Shown here in pieces: positions 1 through 8,610 of a DNA stretch of 64,000 nt (its first letter is position 1; each line of letters opens with the position of its first letter). The stretch lies in the NCBI GenBank assembly GCA_947500035.1, contig CANMQP010000011.1, positions 186,001 through 250,000 on the forward strand, read 5' to 3'. The notes under the pieces were generated by a model that worked only from the letters and a program-made list of their open reading frames with translations, did no database searches and was not told where the DNA came from. A program made the position numbers and the translations under genes. The DNA comes from an uncultured Kiloniellaceae bacterium. Lineage in GTDB: Bacteria; Pseudomonadota; Alphaproteobacteria; Kiloniellales; Kiloniellaceae.

Positions 1-81
1 CAGTGGGGCGGTGCCGAGGTAGAGATTGTCTGGCCCCGGGAAGCCATGGAGACCGAGTTTCCGGCGAAAGGAACGATATGA
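1..81 (+). CDS. regB: RegB/PrrB-type sensor histidine kinase, C-terminal end only
   Basis: The reading frame is open from base 1 and ends at TGA 79-81. The last 26 residues (QWGGAEVEIVWPRE... ending AKGTI) look like the final strand of a histidine kinase ATPase domain. The stop overlaps the regA start as ATGA, so the two genes are translationally coupled. In alphaproteobacteria the gene directly upstream of regA is usually regB (prrB, actS), the membrane redox-sensing kinase that phosphorylates RegA. The identification rests on this fragment plus the neighbour. The kinase core lies outside the window. Confidence 0.72.
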   Translation, partial: QWGGAEVEIVWPREAMETEFPAKGTI

Positions 82-668
82 GCGAAACCGAAAATCAAAA
101 TAACGGTGAGCTGGGTGAGAGCGGGCAAGAGACTGTCGAGGGCCCACGTCCTCTGTTGATCGTCGACGATGACGAGCGTTTTTGCGAACGGCTGGGCCGT
201 GCCATGGAGCGCCGTGGCTTTGACGTCACCCTGGCGAATTCGGTGGAGCAGGGCGCGCAGTTCGCGCGGGACCTGCAGCCCGCCTACGCTGTGGTGGATC
301 TGCGCTTGAAGGACGGCAGCGGCCTTGAGGTGGTGCAGGCCTTACGGGATGTCCGTGAGGACGCACGCATCATTGTGCTGACGGGATACGGCAATATTGC
401 GACGGCCGTGGCCGCAGTAAAGGTCGGCGCCACCGACTATCTGCCAAAACCCGCCGACGCGGACCAGGTGGAAGCGGCTCTGCTGGAGAGCGGAGAGGCG
501 CTGCCACCGCCTCCGGATCTGCCGATGAGTGCCGACCGGGTGCGCTGGGAGCATATTCAGCGGGTTTACGAGCAGTGCGACCGCAATGTCTCCGAGACCG
601 CGCGGCGGCTGCGTATGCACCGCCGGACTCTGCAGCGCATTCTGGCGAAGTACGCGCCAAGAAATTAA
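78..668 (+). CDS. regA: Redox response regulator RegA/PrrA/ActR
   Basis: A 196-residue two-domain response regulator. The N-terminal receiver has the acidic pocket D30-D31-D32, phospho-acceptor D74 (VVDLRLKDGSG), T102 and K124. The C-terminal Fis-type helix-turn-helix (about residues 155-193, WEHIQRVYEQCDRN and MHRRTLQRILAKYAPR) closely matches the highly conserved RegA/ActR/PrrA DNA-binding region. The family controls redox-dependent genes such as respiration, CO2 and nitrogen fixation and photosynthesis where present. The ATG at 78 is chosen because it overlaps the regB stop. A longer frame to base 3 would only read through the regB end out of frame. The next gene is convergent. Confidence 0.93.
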   Translation: MSETENQNNGELGESGQETVEGPRPLLIVDDDERFCERLGRAMERRGFDVTLANSVEQGAQFARDLQPAYAVVDLRLKDGSGLEVVQALRDVREDARIIVLTGYGNIATAVAAVKVGATDYLPKPADADQVEAALLESGEALPPPPDLPMSADRVRWEHIQRVYEQCDRNVSETARRLRMHRRTLQRILAKYAPRN

Positions 669-704
669 TGGGATAGAGCTCTGTCGGCGGGTTGCCGGGA
701 GGAG

Positions 705-1994
705 CTATTCGCTCCGTTCGGATGCCCTGTGCCGTGCCATGGCATTGCTCAGGATGCTTGCAGATTCGCCCGCCGTACGCAGGGAATCGCAGAGGCGGTC
801 GACATGGAATCCCTGGTAGAGGCTCAGTCCCAGATCCTGACCTGTGTCGAGGGCCTCTTCCGAGCCGCAATGGCTGAGGATCACCCGTTCGGGACCGATC
901 TCCTCGATGGCGCCTTTCAGATCCTGGCCACGGGGTGACTGCAGATGCCGGTTGAAATCCTCGTCCCATAAAAGCTTGACCATATCGAAGCCCAGCTTCT
1001 TGCGGTCGACGAAGGGCAGCGAGAGCTGCGTCGTGCCGTCCAGGCAGATGTTGTAGCCGCGGTCGCGCAGGAAATCGCGGGCGAAGAGAAAGCTGGCGAC
1101 ATCGGCAAAGACATCGATCAACTGAAATTCGATCACGATGCTGCGCCGGACCTGCTCGCTCAGGGTCTCGTCCAGGGCCAGAAAATCCGGCGACAGCAGG
1201 GTCGAGATGTTGAGGTTGAGGCTGTAGGACTGCCGCAGGCTCTCATCGTCGTTATGCACCAGAAAGGAAATCATCCGGCGATCGAGATGACGGGTAAAGT
1301 CCTGAAAAAGCCAGCGGTTGGCCAGAATATCGTGTCCTGGAATCAAAACCTGCTGCAGGTGATCCATGGAAAAATAGATCTCGCGGAAGACCGGTTCAGG
1401 CCGCTCGCCGGGTTCCATGAGAAAGGTCGATTGCCGCTGCATCATGCTGGAGAGATCGGCCTGTGCGATCGCGGCCGCGATGTCGCCCAACTGGCTGGGC
1501 TGCAGGGGCATCATCCGGGACGGGGGCGGTGTTGAACTCCCCGAGGGCCTGGCGGTTCGCGCACTCCGGCTATCGGACAGGCTCCGGGCAAGCGCGGCAA
1601 ATTCTTCGTAATCCTGATCGAGCAGATAGAGCCTGCAAAAGCTATCTTCGCTGAAGAGATCGAGTTTGCCGGCCCCGTTCAAAACCGGATCGTTGTTGAA
1701 AAGGAACGCCAGGCGCCGGACCGCATCATCCAGCCGCTCGGCCTGCTGTGCGCTGCAGATGATCACGAGATCATCGTTTGCCAGCCTGAACAGCGCGCCG
1801 TCACCCAGTCTCAGAACCTGATCCAGAGTCTTTTGGGCGACCCGCAGATGGTGCTCGCGCCGGTTACTGGGATGGAGCAAAGAGAGGCGCGCATGCAAAG
1901 CCCGGCGTCCTGCCGGATTACGCTGCAGACGCTGGACATAATCGTGAAAAAAGGCCTCTTGGTTGGGAAGCAGGCCGGTTTCATCAGATGGCAT
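705..1994 (-). CDS. Degenerate EAL-domain protein, probably non-catalytic
   Basis: A 429-residue cytoplasmic protein. The N-terminal ~140 residues could be a worn GGDEF-like fold (GDGALFRLANDDLVIICS). Residues ~205-410 resemble an EAL phosphodiesterase fold: SLNLNISTLLSPDF sits where NLS is usual, SIVIEFQLIDVF resembles the ELTE strand, and LGFDMVKLLWDEDF replaces KIDRSF. The E-A-L signature and the DDFGTG loop are absent (CLDGTTQLSLPF instead), so cyclic-di-GMP hydrolysis is unlikely. Such proteins often act as c-di-GMP receptors or protein-interaction modules. It is convergent with regA, 36 bp away. I cannot name a close characterised homologue. Confidence 0.75.
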   Translation of the reverse strand: MPSDETGLLPNQEAFFHDYVQRLQRNPAGRRALHARLSLLHPSNRREHHLRVAQKTLDQVLRLGDGALFRLANDDLVIICSAQQAERLDDAVRRLAFLFNNDPVLNGAGKLDLFSEDSFCRLYLLDQDYEEFAALARSLSDSRSARTARPSGSSTPPPSRMMPLQPSQLGDIAAAIAQADLSSMMQRQSTFLMEPGERPEPVFREIYFSMDHLQQVLIPGHDILANRWLFQDFTRHLDRRMISFLVHNDDESLRQSYSLNLNISTLLSPDFLALDETLSEQVRRSIVIEFQLIDVFADVASFLFARDFLRDRGYNICLDGTTQLSLPFVDRKKLGFDMVKLLWDEDFNRHLQSPRGQDLKGAIEEIGPERVILSHCGSEEALDTGQDLGLSLYQGFHVDRLCDSLRTAGESASILSNAMARHRASERSE

Positions 1995-2444
1995 CAGCTG
2001 GTTCGCCTCTCGTGACCGAGCTCGTCCTGAGTCTCGCTGGCCGCCAGTCTAGAGGGCGGGCTCTTGAGAAAGAGTTAACCATCCCGGATTGAAATCCGGA
2101 ATTTGCTCTTATGGCGGGTGGTTGAGAAGGTATTGTATTTTAGTCGAAACACGAGTGTTCGGGCTTTTCCATAGGTTGCGGGCCGCAGCGTGAGGACGGG
2201 CCCTTTTCCCGGCCTGCAGTCGTCACACCACCTGGGAGGGTTTGGCAGGGCTCGTTGATTGAATACGGCCGGGCCCCGGAGATTGCCCGGATCCTGCGCA
2301 GTTTTGTTCCGGTGAAAAAAATGTCCGGCAGGGCCTCAAGAGCATCGCAGTTTACGAGGCCATGACCTAAAGTGCGCGCATAGTCAGTTTGTTGCACCCG
2401 GGACCGGGCTTCCGGAGCATCGTACTCAAGAAACAGGAACCCCT
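1995..2444. other. 450 bp intergenic region before gmhA
   Basis: This divergent spacer lies between the degenerate EAL gene and gmhA. It should hold both promoters, but I could not pick a convincing -35/-10 pair. Just before gmhA there is an AGGAA ribosome site (about 2435-2440). A minus-strand frame at 2140-2397 has no recognisable protein features and is not annotated. I see no repeats or RNA gene. Confidence 0.5.
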
Positions 2445-3056
2445 ATGTCGTTGGTGGGAGAGAACTTGGATCTGCCGGACTTTTACGCGGCGGAATTCGC
2501 GGAACACAAAGACGTCGCGGCCGCGACGGAACGCGCGCTGATGGCGCCCTTCCAGCAACTGCTCGAGGTTTCGATCAAGGCGATCGAGGGCGGCGGCAAA
2601 ATTCTTTTCTTCGGGAACGGCGGCTCGGCCTCGGACGCCCAGCATATCGCGACCGAACTCACGGTGCGCTATGTCACGGACCGCGCGCCGATCGCCGCCA
2701 TTGCCCTGACCACGGATACATCGGCGCTGACTGCCATCGGCAATGATATGGGTTTCGAGGAGCTTTTCGCCCGGCAGGTCGCGGCCCTGGGCCGGCCGGG
2801 CGATGTGGCCGTCGGTATCTCGACCTCAGGCCGCAGCCGCAATGTCATCCGGGGCCTGGAAGCCGCGCGTCAGCAGGGACTGGTTGCCGCGGCTTTGTCA
2901 GGCGGAGATGGCGGTCAGCTCGCCGGGCTCGCCGATCCTCTGCTGATCGTACCTTCCAGAACCACCGCCCGCATCCAGGAGATGCACATCATGCTTGGCC
3001 AGATGCTCTGCGGTGCGCTCGAACAGTCTCTCGGTCTGGTGCAGCGCAATGGCTGA
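2445..3056 (+). CDS. gmhA: Sedoheptulose-7-phosphate isomerase GmhA
   Basis: Converts D-sedoheptulose 7-phosphate to D-glycero-D-manno-heptose 7-phosphate, the first step of ADP-heptose synthesis for the LPS inner core. The 203-residue protein is a single SIS domain. FFGNGGSASDAQHIATEL (from about residue 55) is the sugar-phosphate binding loop, and GISTSGRSRNVIRGLEAA is the second conserved loop. Length fits the family (about 190-200). An AGGAA motif precedes the ATG. The gene overlaps hldE by 8 bp, so the pair is cotranscribed and probably coupled. gmhB, the phosphatase between the two HldE reactions, is not in the window. Confidence 0.94.
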   Translation: MSLVGENLDLPDFYAAEFAEHKDVAAATERALMAPFQQLLEVSIKAIEGGGKILFFGNGGSASDAQHIATELTVRYVTDRAPIAAIALTTDTSALTAIGNDMGFEELFARQVAALGRPGDVAVGISTSGRSRNVIRGLEAARQQGLVAAALSGGDGGQLAGLADPLLIVPSRTTARIQEMHIMLGQMLCGALEQSLGLVQRNG

Positions 3057-4560
3057 GGAGAAGACATTGAGCGCGCCGGCGGATCTGCTCGCCCTTGTCG
3101 AGCGGCTGGACGGCGCGGCGGTCATGGTCGTTGGCGACGTTATGCTCGACCGCTTTCTCTATGGTGCGGTCGACCGGGTATCGCCGGAAGCGCCGATCCC
3201 GGTTCTGCGGCTGGAGCGTGAGGTGACGATGCTGGGCGGCGCCGGCAATGTCCTGCGCAACCTCTCCGCTGTCGGTGCGAAAACGCTCTTCTTTGCAGTC
3301 GTGGGTCAGGATGCCGCGGGACAGGAGGTGCGGCAGCTGGTTGAGGGCGAAAGCGCGGACCCGGGGCTGATCCACCTTCTGGTCGACGGAGCGCGGGCGA
3401 CGACGATCAAGGAGCGCTATATCGCCAACGGGCAGCAGCTTCTGCGCGCCGACCGGGAAACCTCCTTTGAAATGGCGCAGGCCACCAAAGAGAAACTCCT
3501 CGCCGAGGCTGAAGAGGCCCTTCAAAGCGTTGGCGCGCTGATCCTTTCCGACTACGGCAAGGGGGTTTTACCGGCTGATCTGATTGCGCGGCTGATTGCG
3601 CGGGCCAACGCCCTGGACTGTCCGGTCATCGTCGATCCCAAGGCTGTGGACTACGGCTGCTACCGCGGTGCCGCGCTGGTCACCCCAAATCGGCGGGAAC
3701 TCGCACAAGCCTTGGGTGACGGCGTGCAGGGGGGTCAAAGCCTGCAGGGGGATGATGAAATTGTCGCAGCCTGCCGCAGCCTGACGCAAGCCGCCGGCCT
3801 CGGTGGCGTGCTGGCGACCCGAAGCGAGGAGGGGATGTCCCTGGTCCTGGCGGATGGCGATGTGACCCATCTGCCCGCGCGGGCGCGCGAGGTTTTCGAT
3901 GTTTCGGGCGCCGGCGATACGGTCGTGGCGCTGCTGGGCGCCGCGCTTGCCGCGGGAATTGAACTTAAGGATGCGGCCGGCCTGGCCAACATTGCGGCGG
4001 GTATTGTGGTCGGCAAGACCGGGACGGCGGTCGCGGAGGCCCTGGAGATCCGCCAGGAAATCCATGCGTCGCGGCTCTCTCAGGCGGAGGCAAAGTTCGT
4101 CGATCATGATCTGCTGCTCGATCAGGTCGCGCGCTGGCGTCAGGCCGGTTTCAAGGTCGGTTTTACCAACGGCTGCTTCGATCTGCTGCACCCGGGCCAT
4201 ATCTCATTGCTGCGCCAGGCCCGGGCTGCCTGTGACCGCCTCGTTGTCGGTTTGAACAGCGATGCATCTGTTGCCCGCCTGAAGGGGCCTACGCGGCCGG
4301 TCCAGGCGGAGGCGGCGCGCGCCGTGGTGCTGGCGTCGCTGGAGGACGTCGACCGTGTTGTGGTTTTTGGCGAGGATACGCCTCTTGAGCTGATCGAAGC
4401 TCTGCGCCCGGACGTGTTGGTCAAGGGTGCCGACTATGCGGCCGATGAGGTGGTGGGCGCAAAGGAAGTGCAGGCCTACGGGGGGCAGCTGGTTTTGGCG
4501 AAACTCGAAGCCGGGCATTCGACGACAGCGACCCTTAACCGGCTTGCAGACAAGCATTGA
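3049..4560 (+). CDS. hldE: Bifunctional heptose-7-phosphate kinase / heptose-1-phosphate adenylyltransferase HldE
   Basis: A 503-residue fusion enzyme of ADP-heptose synthesis. The N-terminal PfkB/ribokinase domain phosphorylates heptose 7-phosphate at C1. Its signatures are LGGAGNVLRNLSA and DVSGAGDT, with the GAGD anion hole at residues 287-290 and D290 as the expected base. The C-terminal nucleotidyltransferase domain begins near residue 365 with FTNGCFDLLHPGH, whose HxGH histidines are H381 and H384, and it adenylates heptose 1-phosphate. Length fits the fused form (about 475-500). The frame is open further upstream, but ATG 3049 inside the gmhA end gives the expected MAEEKTL start and a short overlap typical of coupled genes. 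Confidence 0.95.
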   Translation: MAEEKTLSAPADLLALVERLDGAAVMVVGDVMLDRFLYGAVDRVSPEAPIPVLRLEREVTMLGGAGNVLRNLSAVGAKTLFFAVVGQDAAGQEVRQLVEGESADPGLIHLLVDGARATTIKERYIANGQQLLRADRETSFEMAQATKEKLLAEAEEALQSVGALILSDYGKGVLPADLIARLIARANALDCPVIVDPKAVDYGCYRGAALVTPNRRELAQALGDGVQGGQSLQGDDEIVAACRSLTQAAGLGGVLATRSEEGMSLVLADGDVTHLPARAREVFDVSGAGDTVVALLGAALAAGIELKDAAGLANIAAGIVVGKTGTAVAEALEIRQEIHASRLSQAEAKFVDHDLLLDQVARWRQAGFKVGFTNGCFDLLHPGHISLLRQARAACDRLVVGLNSDASVARLKGPTRPVQAEAARAVVLASLEDVDRVVVFGEDTPLELIEALRPDVLVKGADYAADEVVGAKEVQAYGGQLVLAKLEAGHSTTATLNRLADKH

Positions 4561-4942
4561 AGCCAAATCTCGCTCTGGATGAACGTTCCGTATCAGGAAT
4601 AGATCTTCTTAAGCGGGAGAAATGGATCTTAAATACGAGTATAAGGAGAGTGTATTGATCTCTAACTTCATGAAATAAAGACGGATTCATTTTCTAGTTG
4701 CTTCTACGAGAGATGAGTGGACTCTTGCTGTACACGCAAAGCGTTTTTTTCGGGAAAGTATGTTAGTCTAAAGATATTACGCTGCCTGGTAGAGTTCGTC
4801 GGTGGGGTTTCGAGTCCGTCTCTAGCATCGCAGATCATCATTAACGGCGTTGAAGTGGAATTCCTTTGTTAGTCCGCGACCGGTCATTTCATGACCGCAC
4901 CACGAGGTCTCTCGGGGTGTTTGATTTTCTCATCTCCATCAC
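4561..4942 (+). other. 382 bp AT-richer spacer after hldE
   Basis: The region 4600-4760 is clearly richer in A and T than the flanking genes, consistent with a promoter region for the EAL gene at 4943. A tiny frame at 4622-4678 (18 codons, preceded by GGGAGA) is possible but unsupported. TTGC-N7-GCAA at about 4727-4741 is a weak dyad. I see no terminator hairpin after hldE. Confidence 0.4.
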
Positions 4943-6223
4943 ATGACCGAGCGGCGAAAGAGACCGCGGCGGCCGTTGCCCGGCAGTCTGTTGTTCCACG
5001 ATCATCTTGTGGCTTCGCTTCAGGCGGCACAGCGCGGAGAGTCCGGTCTCGCGGTGTTTTATTTTGCCGCCGACGGCAATTCAGCGCAGGAAATGCAGAG
5101 GATTGCGACGGATCTGGCGACCCGCTTCGCTAATCTGCGCGCGGCCTGCTGTGTCGACTACAGCGCTGTCGCGGCCATCGCCGAGGACTGTTTCGAGGCC
5201 GACGATGCGCTGGCGTTTGCCGCGCAGATTGTTGCGGCCCTGGATGAGAGCCATCGCTTTTCGGGTGCCGGTGTCGCGGTCTATCCAGATACGGCACAGG
5301 ACCCGGACGGTTTGCTGAGCGCCGCAGCCAGGGCCGCGGCGAAGGCGAGCCGTCCCGACGCGAAGGACCCCGATTCCCCCCGCCTTGCGCAGGCCGATGA
5401 AACAGCACTTGGGATCGTGGCTGCCGAGGCCGGTGCGACGGCCAATCATCCCCTCATGGAGCTCGAAGACCTGGAACTGGCGCTGAAAAAGGGACAGCTC
5501 CGGCTGCACTACCAGCCGCAGATCGAAGTTTCCACCGGGCGGGTGATCGGCGTTGAGGCGCTGGTCCGTCTCGCCGGCGAGAGTGGCAACCTCGAGCTTC
5601 CGGGCAGCATCATTCCCGCGGCGGAAGCGAGCGGAACCATCACGCGCATCGGCGAATGGGTGCTTGAGACAGCCTGCGCGCAGGCGGCCGACTGGGCCAA
5701 TCAGGGCCTGCCCCCGGTCCGCTGTGCGGTCAATCTCTCCCTGGCCCAGGTGCAGCATGAGTCGCAGGTCGAACGGATCGTCGAGATCATCACGGACTCC
5801 GGCGTCAGCCCCGGCCAGATCGAAATTGAGTTGACCGAGACATCCGATCCAAGTGATCCGGACGAGGTATCCCAACGCCTGAAGCCGATCCTCGATCTTG
5901 GAGTGAGTCTGGCGCTCGACGACTTGGGGACGGGCTATGCGACACTGTCGCTGCTCCGCCGGCTTCCCGTCGAGAAGGTCAAAATCGACCGGTCTTTCGT
6001 CTCAGGGCTCGGCGCGGCGCATAACCGCATGGAAGGTCTCAGAGCTATCGTGGAGATGGGCCAGGGGCTGGGCTTGACGGTCCTGGCGGAGGGCGTCGAA
6101 CGGGCCGAGCAATACGACACCCTGCGCGCTCTGGGGTGCGACAGCTACCAGGGCTATTACTTCAGCCCGGCTCTGCCGGCTGCAGAGCTTGCGACGCTCA
6201 TCGCAAGGAACGCATCACATTGA
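4943..6223 (+). CDS. EAL-domain cyclic-di-GMP phosphodiesterase with degenerate GGDEF region
   Basis: A 426-residue soluble protein. Residues ~1-165 look like a GGDEF fold without the GGDEF motif (VAVYPDTAQDPDGLLSAAARAA resembles its last helices). Residues ~170-420 are a well-kept EAL domain: YQPQIEVSTGRVIGVEALVRL with the EAL Glu at residue 205, NLSLAQ, IEIELTE, the LDDLGTGY loop with D326-D327, KIDRSFV, LAEGVE and QGYYFS. All metal and base positions expected in active phosphodiesterases seem present, so hydrolysis of c-di-GMP to pGpG is likely. There is no clear ribosome site at ATG 4943, so a start slightly downstream is possible. It contrasts with the inactive-looking EAL protein at 705-1994. 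Confidence 0.86.
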   Translation: MTERRKRPRRPLPGSLLFHDHLVASLQAAQRGESGLAVFYFAADGNSAQEMQRIATDLATRFANLRAACCVDYSAVAAIAEDCFEADDALAFAAQIVAALDESHRFSGAGVAVYPDTAQDPDGLLSAAARAAAKASRPDAKDPDSPRLAQADETALGIVAAEAGATANHPLMELEDLELALKKGQLRLHYQPQIEVSTGRVIGVEALVRLAGESGNLELPGSIIPAAEASGTITRIGEWVLETACAQAADWANQGLPPVRCAVNLSLAQVQHESQVERIVEIITDSGVSPGQIEIELTETSDPSDPDEVSQRLKPILDLGVSLALDDLGTGYATLSLLRRLPVEKVKIDRSFVSGLGAAHNRMEGLRAIVEMGQGLGLTVLAEGVERAEQYDTLRALGCDSYQGYYFSPALPAAELATLIARNASH

Positions 6224-6236
6224 TGTTTCGGGCGTT

Positions 6237-6698
6237 TTAGCCAATCAGTTTTGCCAGAAGGAAGCCAGGCACCAGCCAGGCGGTCGTGACGGCAAGGTAA
6301 AAGAAGAGATTGAGCCGCTGGGAAATGCTTCTGGAGCGACCGTTACGCTCATAGGCCCGGCGTTCCCGCCCAAGCAGGAAGATCAGGTAGAAGCGCTTGC
6401 GTCCGAAGGAGAGTGTGCGGCGGACTTCCAGGCTGTGGTGCGTTGCCACGTCCCGGTTGGAAAACATGGTTTTGATGGCCGCGCGCTGCTCGTCGGTGAA
6501 GGAATCCGCAACTTTGGGATCGATGCGTCGGAAGTAGTGCGAGAGGAAGAACTCGGCGTTATCGTTGTTCGGGCTTGAATCGGCCTTGCGCTTGTAGTCG
6601 CGCGCCGTGTTTACCGCTTGAGCTGCCGTCGTTGCTTGCACACTTGCCTCCCTGGCCCGATGCATGGAATTTCCACTTACCGACAAGGTAGCTGCCAT
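6237..6698 (-). CDS. Small membrane-anchored protein of unknown function
   Basis: 153 residues that I do not recognise as a named family. The first ~35 residues are polar and Ala-rich. The middle is charged (YFRRIDPKVADSFTDEQRAAIKTMF and RRTLSFGRKRFYLIFLLGRERR). The C-terminus carries one transmembrane helix (LNLFFYLAVTTAWLVPGFLLAKL), suggesting a tail-anchored protein with most of its length in the cytoplasm. An internal ATG at 6663 is an alternative start. It is convergent with the EAL gene, 13 bp apart. Coding is supported by normal codon use and an intact frame, not by homology I can name. Confidence 0.6.
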   Translation of the reverse strand: MAATLSVSGNSMHRAREASVQATTAAQAVNTARDYKRKADSSPNNDNAEFFLSHYFRRIDPKVADSFTDEQRAAIKTMFSNRDVATHHSLEVRRTLSFGRKRFYLIFLLGRERRAYERNGRSRSISQRLNLFFYLAVTTAWLVPGFLLAKLIG

Positions 6699-6989
6699 AA
6701 GGTTTCAAAATCGTAAAGATCTCGCGCTCAGATAGCTGTGCCTGACCTTTCGAGTGACCCGCGAAGGCAATGGCCGGGGCGGTTTTTAAGGGACGTGGCG
6801 TGATTCAACGGCGTTCGATCAAATGGGGTGTCTGCGCAGCGGTTATTCTAGCAGAAGCTGTGTCTGCCCACCCCCGGCTTTCTGCGAACCTCAACAGGCC
6901 CAGGGACTGTAATCCGGAAATCGGTGGTGTTCGCGAAACGCGCGGTATAGTGTGGCAAAAGTACAAATGCCAAACAAAAAGAGAACAAA

Positions 6990-7583
6990 ATGAGTGACGG
7001 TCAGCAAAGTCGCTGCGGCTGGGTCGGCGCTGAACAGCTTTACATCGACTACCATGACCTGGAATGGGGTGTTCCGGTTTATGACGACCGCATGCTGTTC
7101 GAGATGCTGATCCTCGAGGGAGCGCAGGCCGGATTGTCCTGGATCACCGTGCTGCGAAAACGCGAGGGCTATCGTGAGGCCTTCGACAAATTTGACCCTG
7201 AGATCATTGCCGGTTACGGACCCGACAAGATCGCCGCGCTGATGGAGAACCCGGGGATCGTGCGCAATCGCGCCAAGATCGCGGCGACCATCGGCAACGC
7301 GCGGGCCTGGTTGGAGATGATGGAAGACGGGACTGCTCAAGCTGACGGCGGCGCCTTCTCGAAATTCATCTGGTCCTTCGTCGGCGGCAAGCCGATCGTC
7401 AACCGCTGGCGGGACCTCTCCGAGGTTCCCGCCGAGACGGCTGAGTCGCAGGCTTTGTCAAAAGCCCTGAAGAAGAAGGGTTTCCGCTTTGTCGGACCAA
7501 CGATCTGCTATGCTTTCATGCAGGCGACCGGAATGGTCAACGATCATACGGTGGATTGCTTCCGCTACGATCAGGTGCTCTGA
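6990..7583 (+). CDS. tag: DNA-3-methyladenine glycosylase I (Tag)
   Basis: Removes 3-methyladenine from alkylated DNA to start base-excision repair. The 197-residue protein has the family hallmarks CGWVG near the N-terminus, YHDLEWGVPVYDDRMLFEMLILEGAQAGLSW, VRNRAKIAATIGNA, and KGFRFVGPTICYAFMQATGMVNDHTVDCF at the C-terminus. The zinc ligands known from E. coli Tag map to C9, H22, H186 and C190. Length matches the family (about 187-200). It is monocistronic. No Ada-type regulator is nearby. Confidence 0.95.
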   Translation: MSDGQQSRCGWVGAEQLYIDYHDLEWGVPVYDDRMLFEMLILEGAQAGLSWITVLRKREGYREAFDKFDPEIIAGYGPDKIAALMENPGIVRNRAKIAATIGNARAWLEMMEDGTAQADGGAFSKFIWSFVGGKPIVNRWRDLSEVPAETAESQALSKALKKKGFRFVGPTICYAFMQATGMVNDHTVDCFRYDQVL

Positions 7584-7852
7584 AATCCTCTGGACCGGAT
7601 CAAATTTAGACGGAAACACTCCGCGTTATCGTCTAAATATGTGAATCCGTTCTAAGTCTTTTAGTTGGATCACATTCACAAGCGCGATGCATCGCCTTCG
7701 GCGATTACATCTAAGCTTGATCTGATCTACGGGTTTCGAGTCCTGATCTTTGCTGTAGTGGAACTGAAACCCCGGTCGTTCACGACGACGTTCCAGATCA
7801 TGCGGATGTCAGTTCCACCACGCGAGCGCCCTGCGTCTTACCTGACGCGGCT
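7584..7852. other. Structured intergenic region with several inverted repeats
   Basis: This 269 bp stretch after tag holds nested dyads and no convincing gene. Arms ATTTAGACG and CGTCTAAAT lie at 7604-7612 and 7630-7638. A tight hairpin ATCGCC-TTC-GGCGAT is at 7691-7705. Arms GTGGAACTGA and TCAGTTCCAC lie at 7758-7767 and 7809-7818, enclosing a short hairpin at 7775-7786. They may be decayed intergenic repeats or the tag transcript end. No U-tract follows any hairpin, so no terminator is claimed. Confidence 0.45.
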
Positions 7853-8158
7853 CTAGCTATTCAGTGTATAGTGTTGGATGTCGCTGGGTTGAATGGAGAG
7901 CTGGTTGGTGCTGTTTGCCACGATCGAGCGTGGGGTGTTGTTGAGGCGGTCCCATTGGGCGTGTGTCACGCCTTGTGCCACCAGTGCTTCCTTCACGTCG
8001 CGCCAGATCTGCGGTGTGATCGTGCCATTTCCGCCGATCAGTTCTGCGCAATCGCCGCGGCGGTTAATGGTGCAGGAAAAGTCATAGGGATCCCCGTGCT
8101 CCTCAAAGCTCCGGCCAACCCTTAAAACGCCCGTTACCCATTCAATCTCTGCGGTCAT
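7853..8158 (-). CDS. Small hypothetical protein, 101 residues
   Basis: Not recognised. The sequence looks like a compact soluble domain: strands near IEWVTGVLRVGRSFEE, a central CTINRRGDCAELIGGNGTITPQIWRDVKEAL, and a polar C-terminus. The start ATG 8158 has a good ribosome site (TGAGGATGAT just upstream), which argues that it is a real gene. Two Cys residues in the central part might pair or bind metal, but no motif is clear. It stands alone between structured intergenic DNA and a 450 bp spacer. Confidence 0.5.
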   Translation of the reverse strand: MTAEIEWVTGVLRVGRSFEEHGDPYDFSCTINRRGDCAELIGGNGTITPQIWRDVKEALVAQGVTHAQWDRLNNTPRSIVANSTNQLSIQPSDIQHYTLNS

Positions 8159-8610
8159 ATCATCCTCACAACGTTTCGCTTCAATTCTTTGGCCGGACTT
8201 TCCTTTGGGATCGAACCCCCGCTAAAAGCCAAGCCGGCTATCAGGTTGCTCCGGTCTGAAATGCGCCGCTCATTTCATCACTTCGCGCTTTGACGAAACG
8301 ATAGTTGGCATGAAATTCCGTTTGATCAATTCTTCAATTTTGATGACACCTAATTATCACATCGACACTAAAGGCCGGACATGGATTTAATGAATCTGTG
8401 TCATAGAACGGGAATACTGTAGAGAATCAGGTCTGAATTGACATAGTTGCGTTTATCTTTTGTCAATCATTTGCCTTGTTCCCGCCGCAATCTTCCGACG
8501 CGGAAAATTCCTGTCATTTACTTCTGCAAACGAAAAGCTGTTTAAGGTGCAGGGCAGGATTATTTGCGGCTGTACGCGGCCAGGTTCCGGTTGACGTTCA
8601 CGGGGTGTGA
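8159..8610. other. 452 bp gene-free spacer
   Basis: No frame with plausible coding character, no RNA gene. The part from 8340 to 8480 is AT-rich. It holds a pair ATTGACA (8437-8443) and TGTCAAT (8461-8467) forming a 7 bp dyad; the first contains a TTGACA -35-like hexamer with no good -10 at the right distance. The left side probably holds the promoter of the minus-strand gene at 7853-8158. Confidence 0.4.

Noticed and set aside
2140-2397. 85-residue minus-strand frame in the spacer before gmhA
   Set aside because: No recognisable domain, no ribosome site, composition like neighbouring noncoding DNA.
6770-6997. 75-residue plus-strand frame upstream of tag
   Set aside because: Overlaps the tag start, no ribosome site, no domain.
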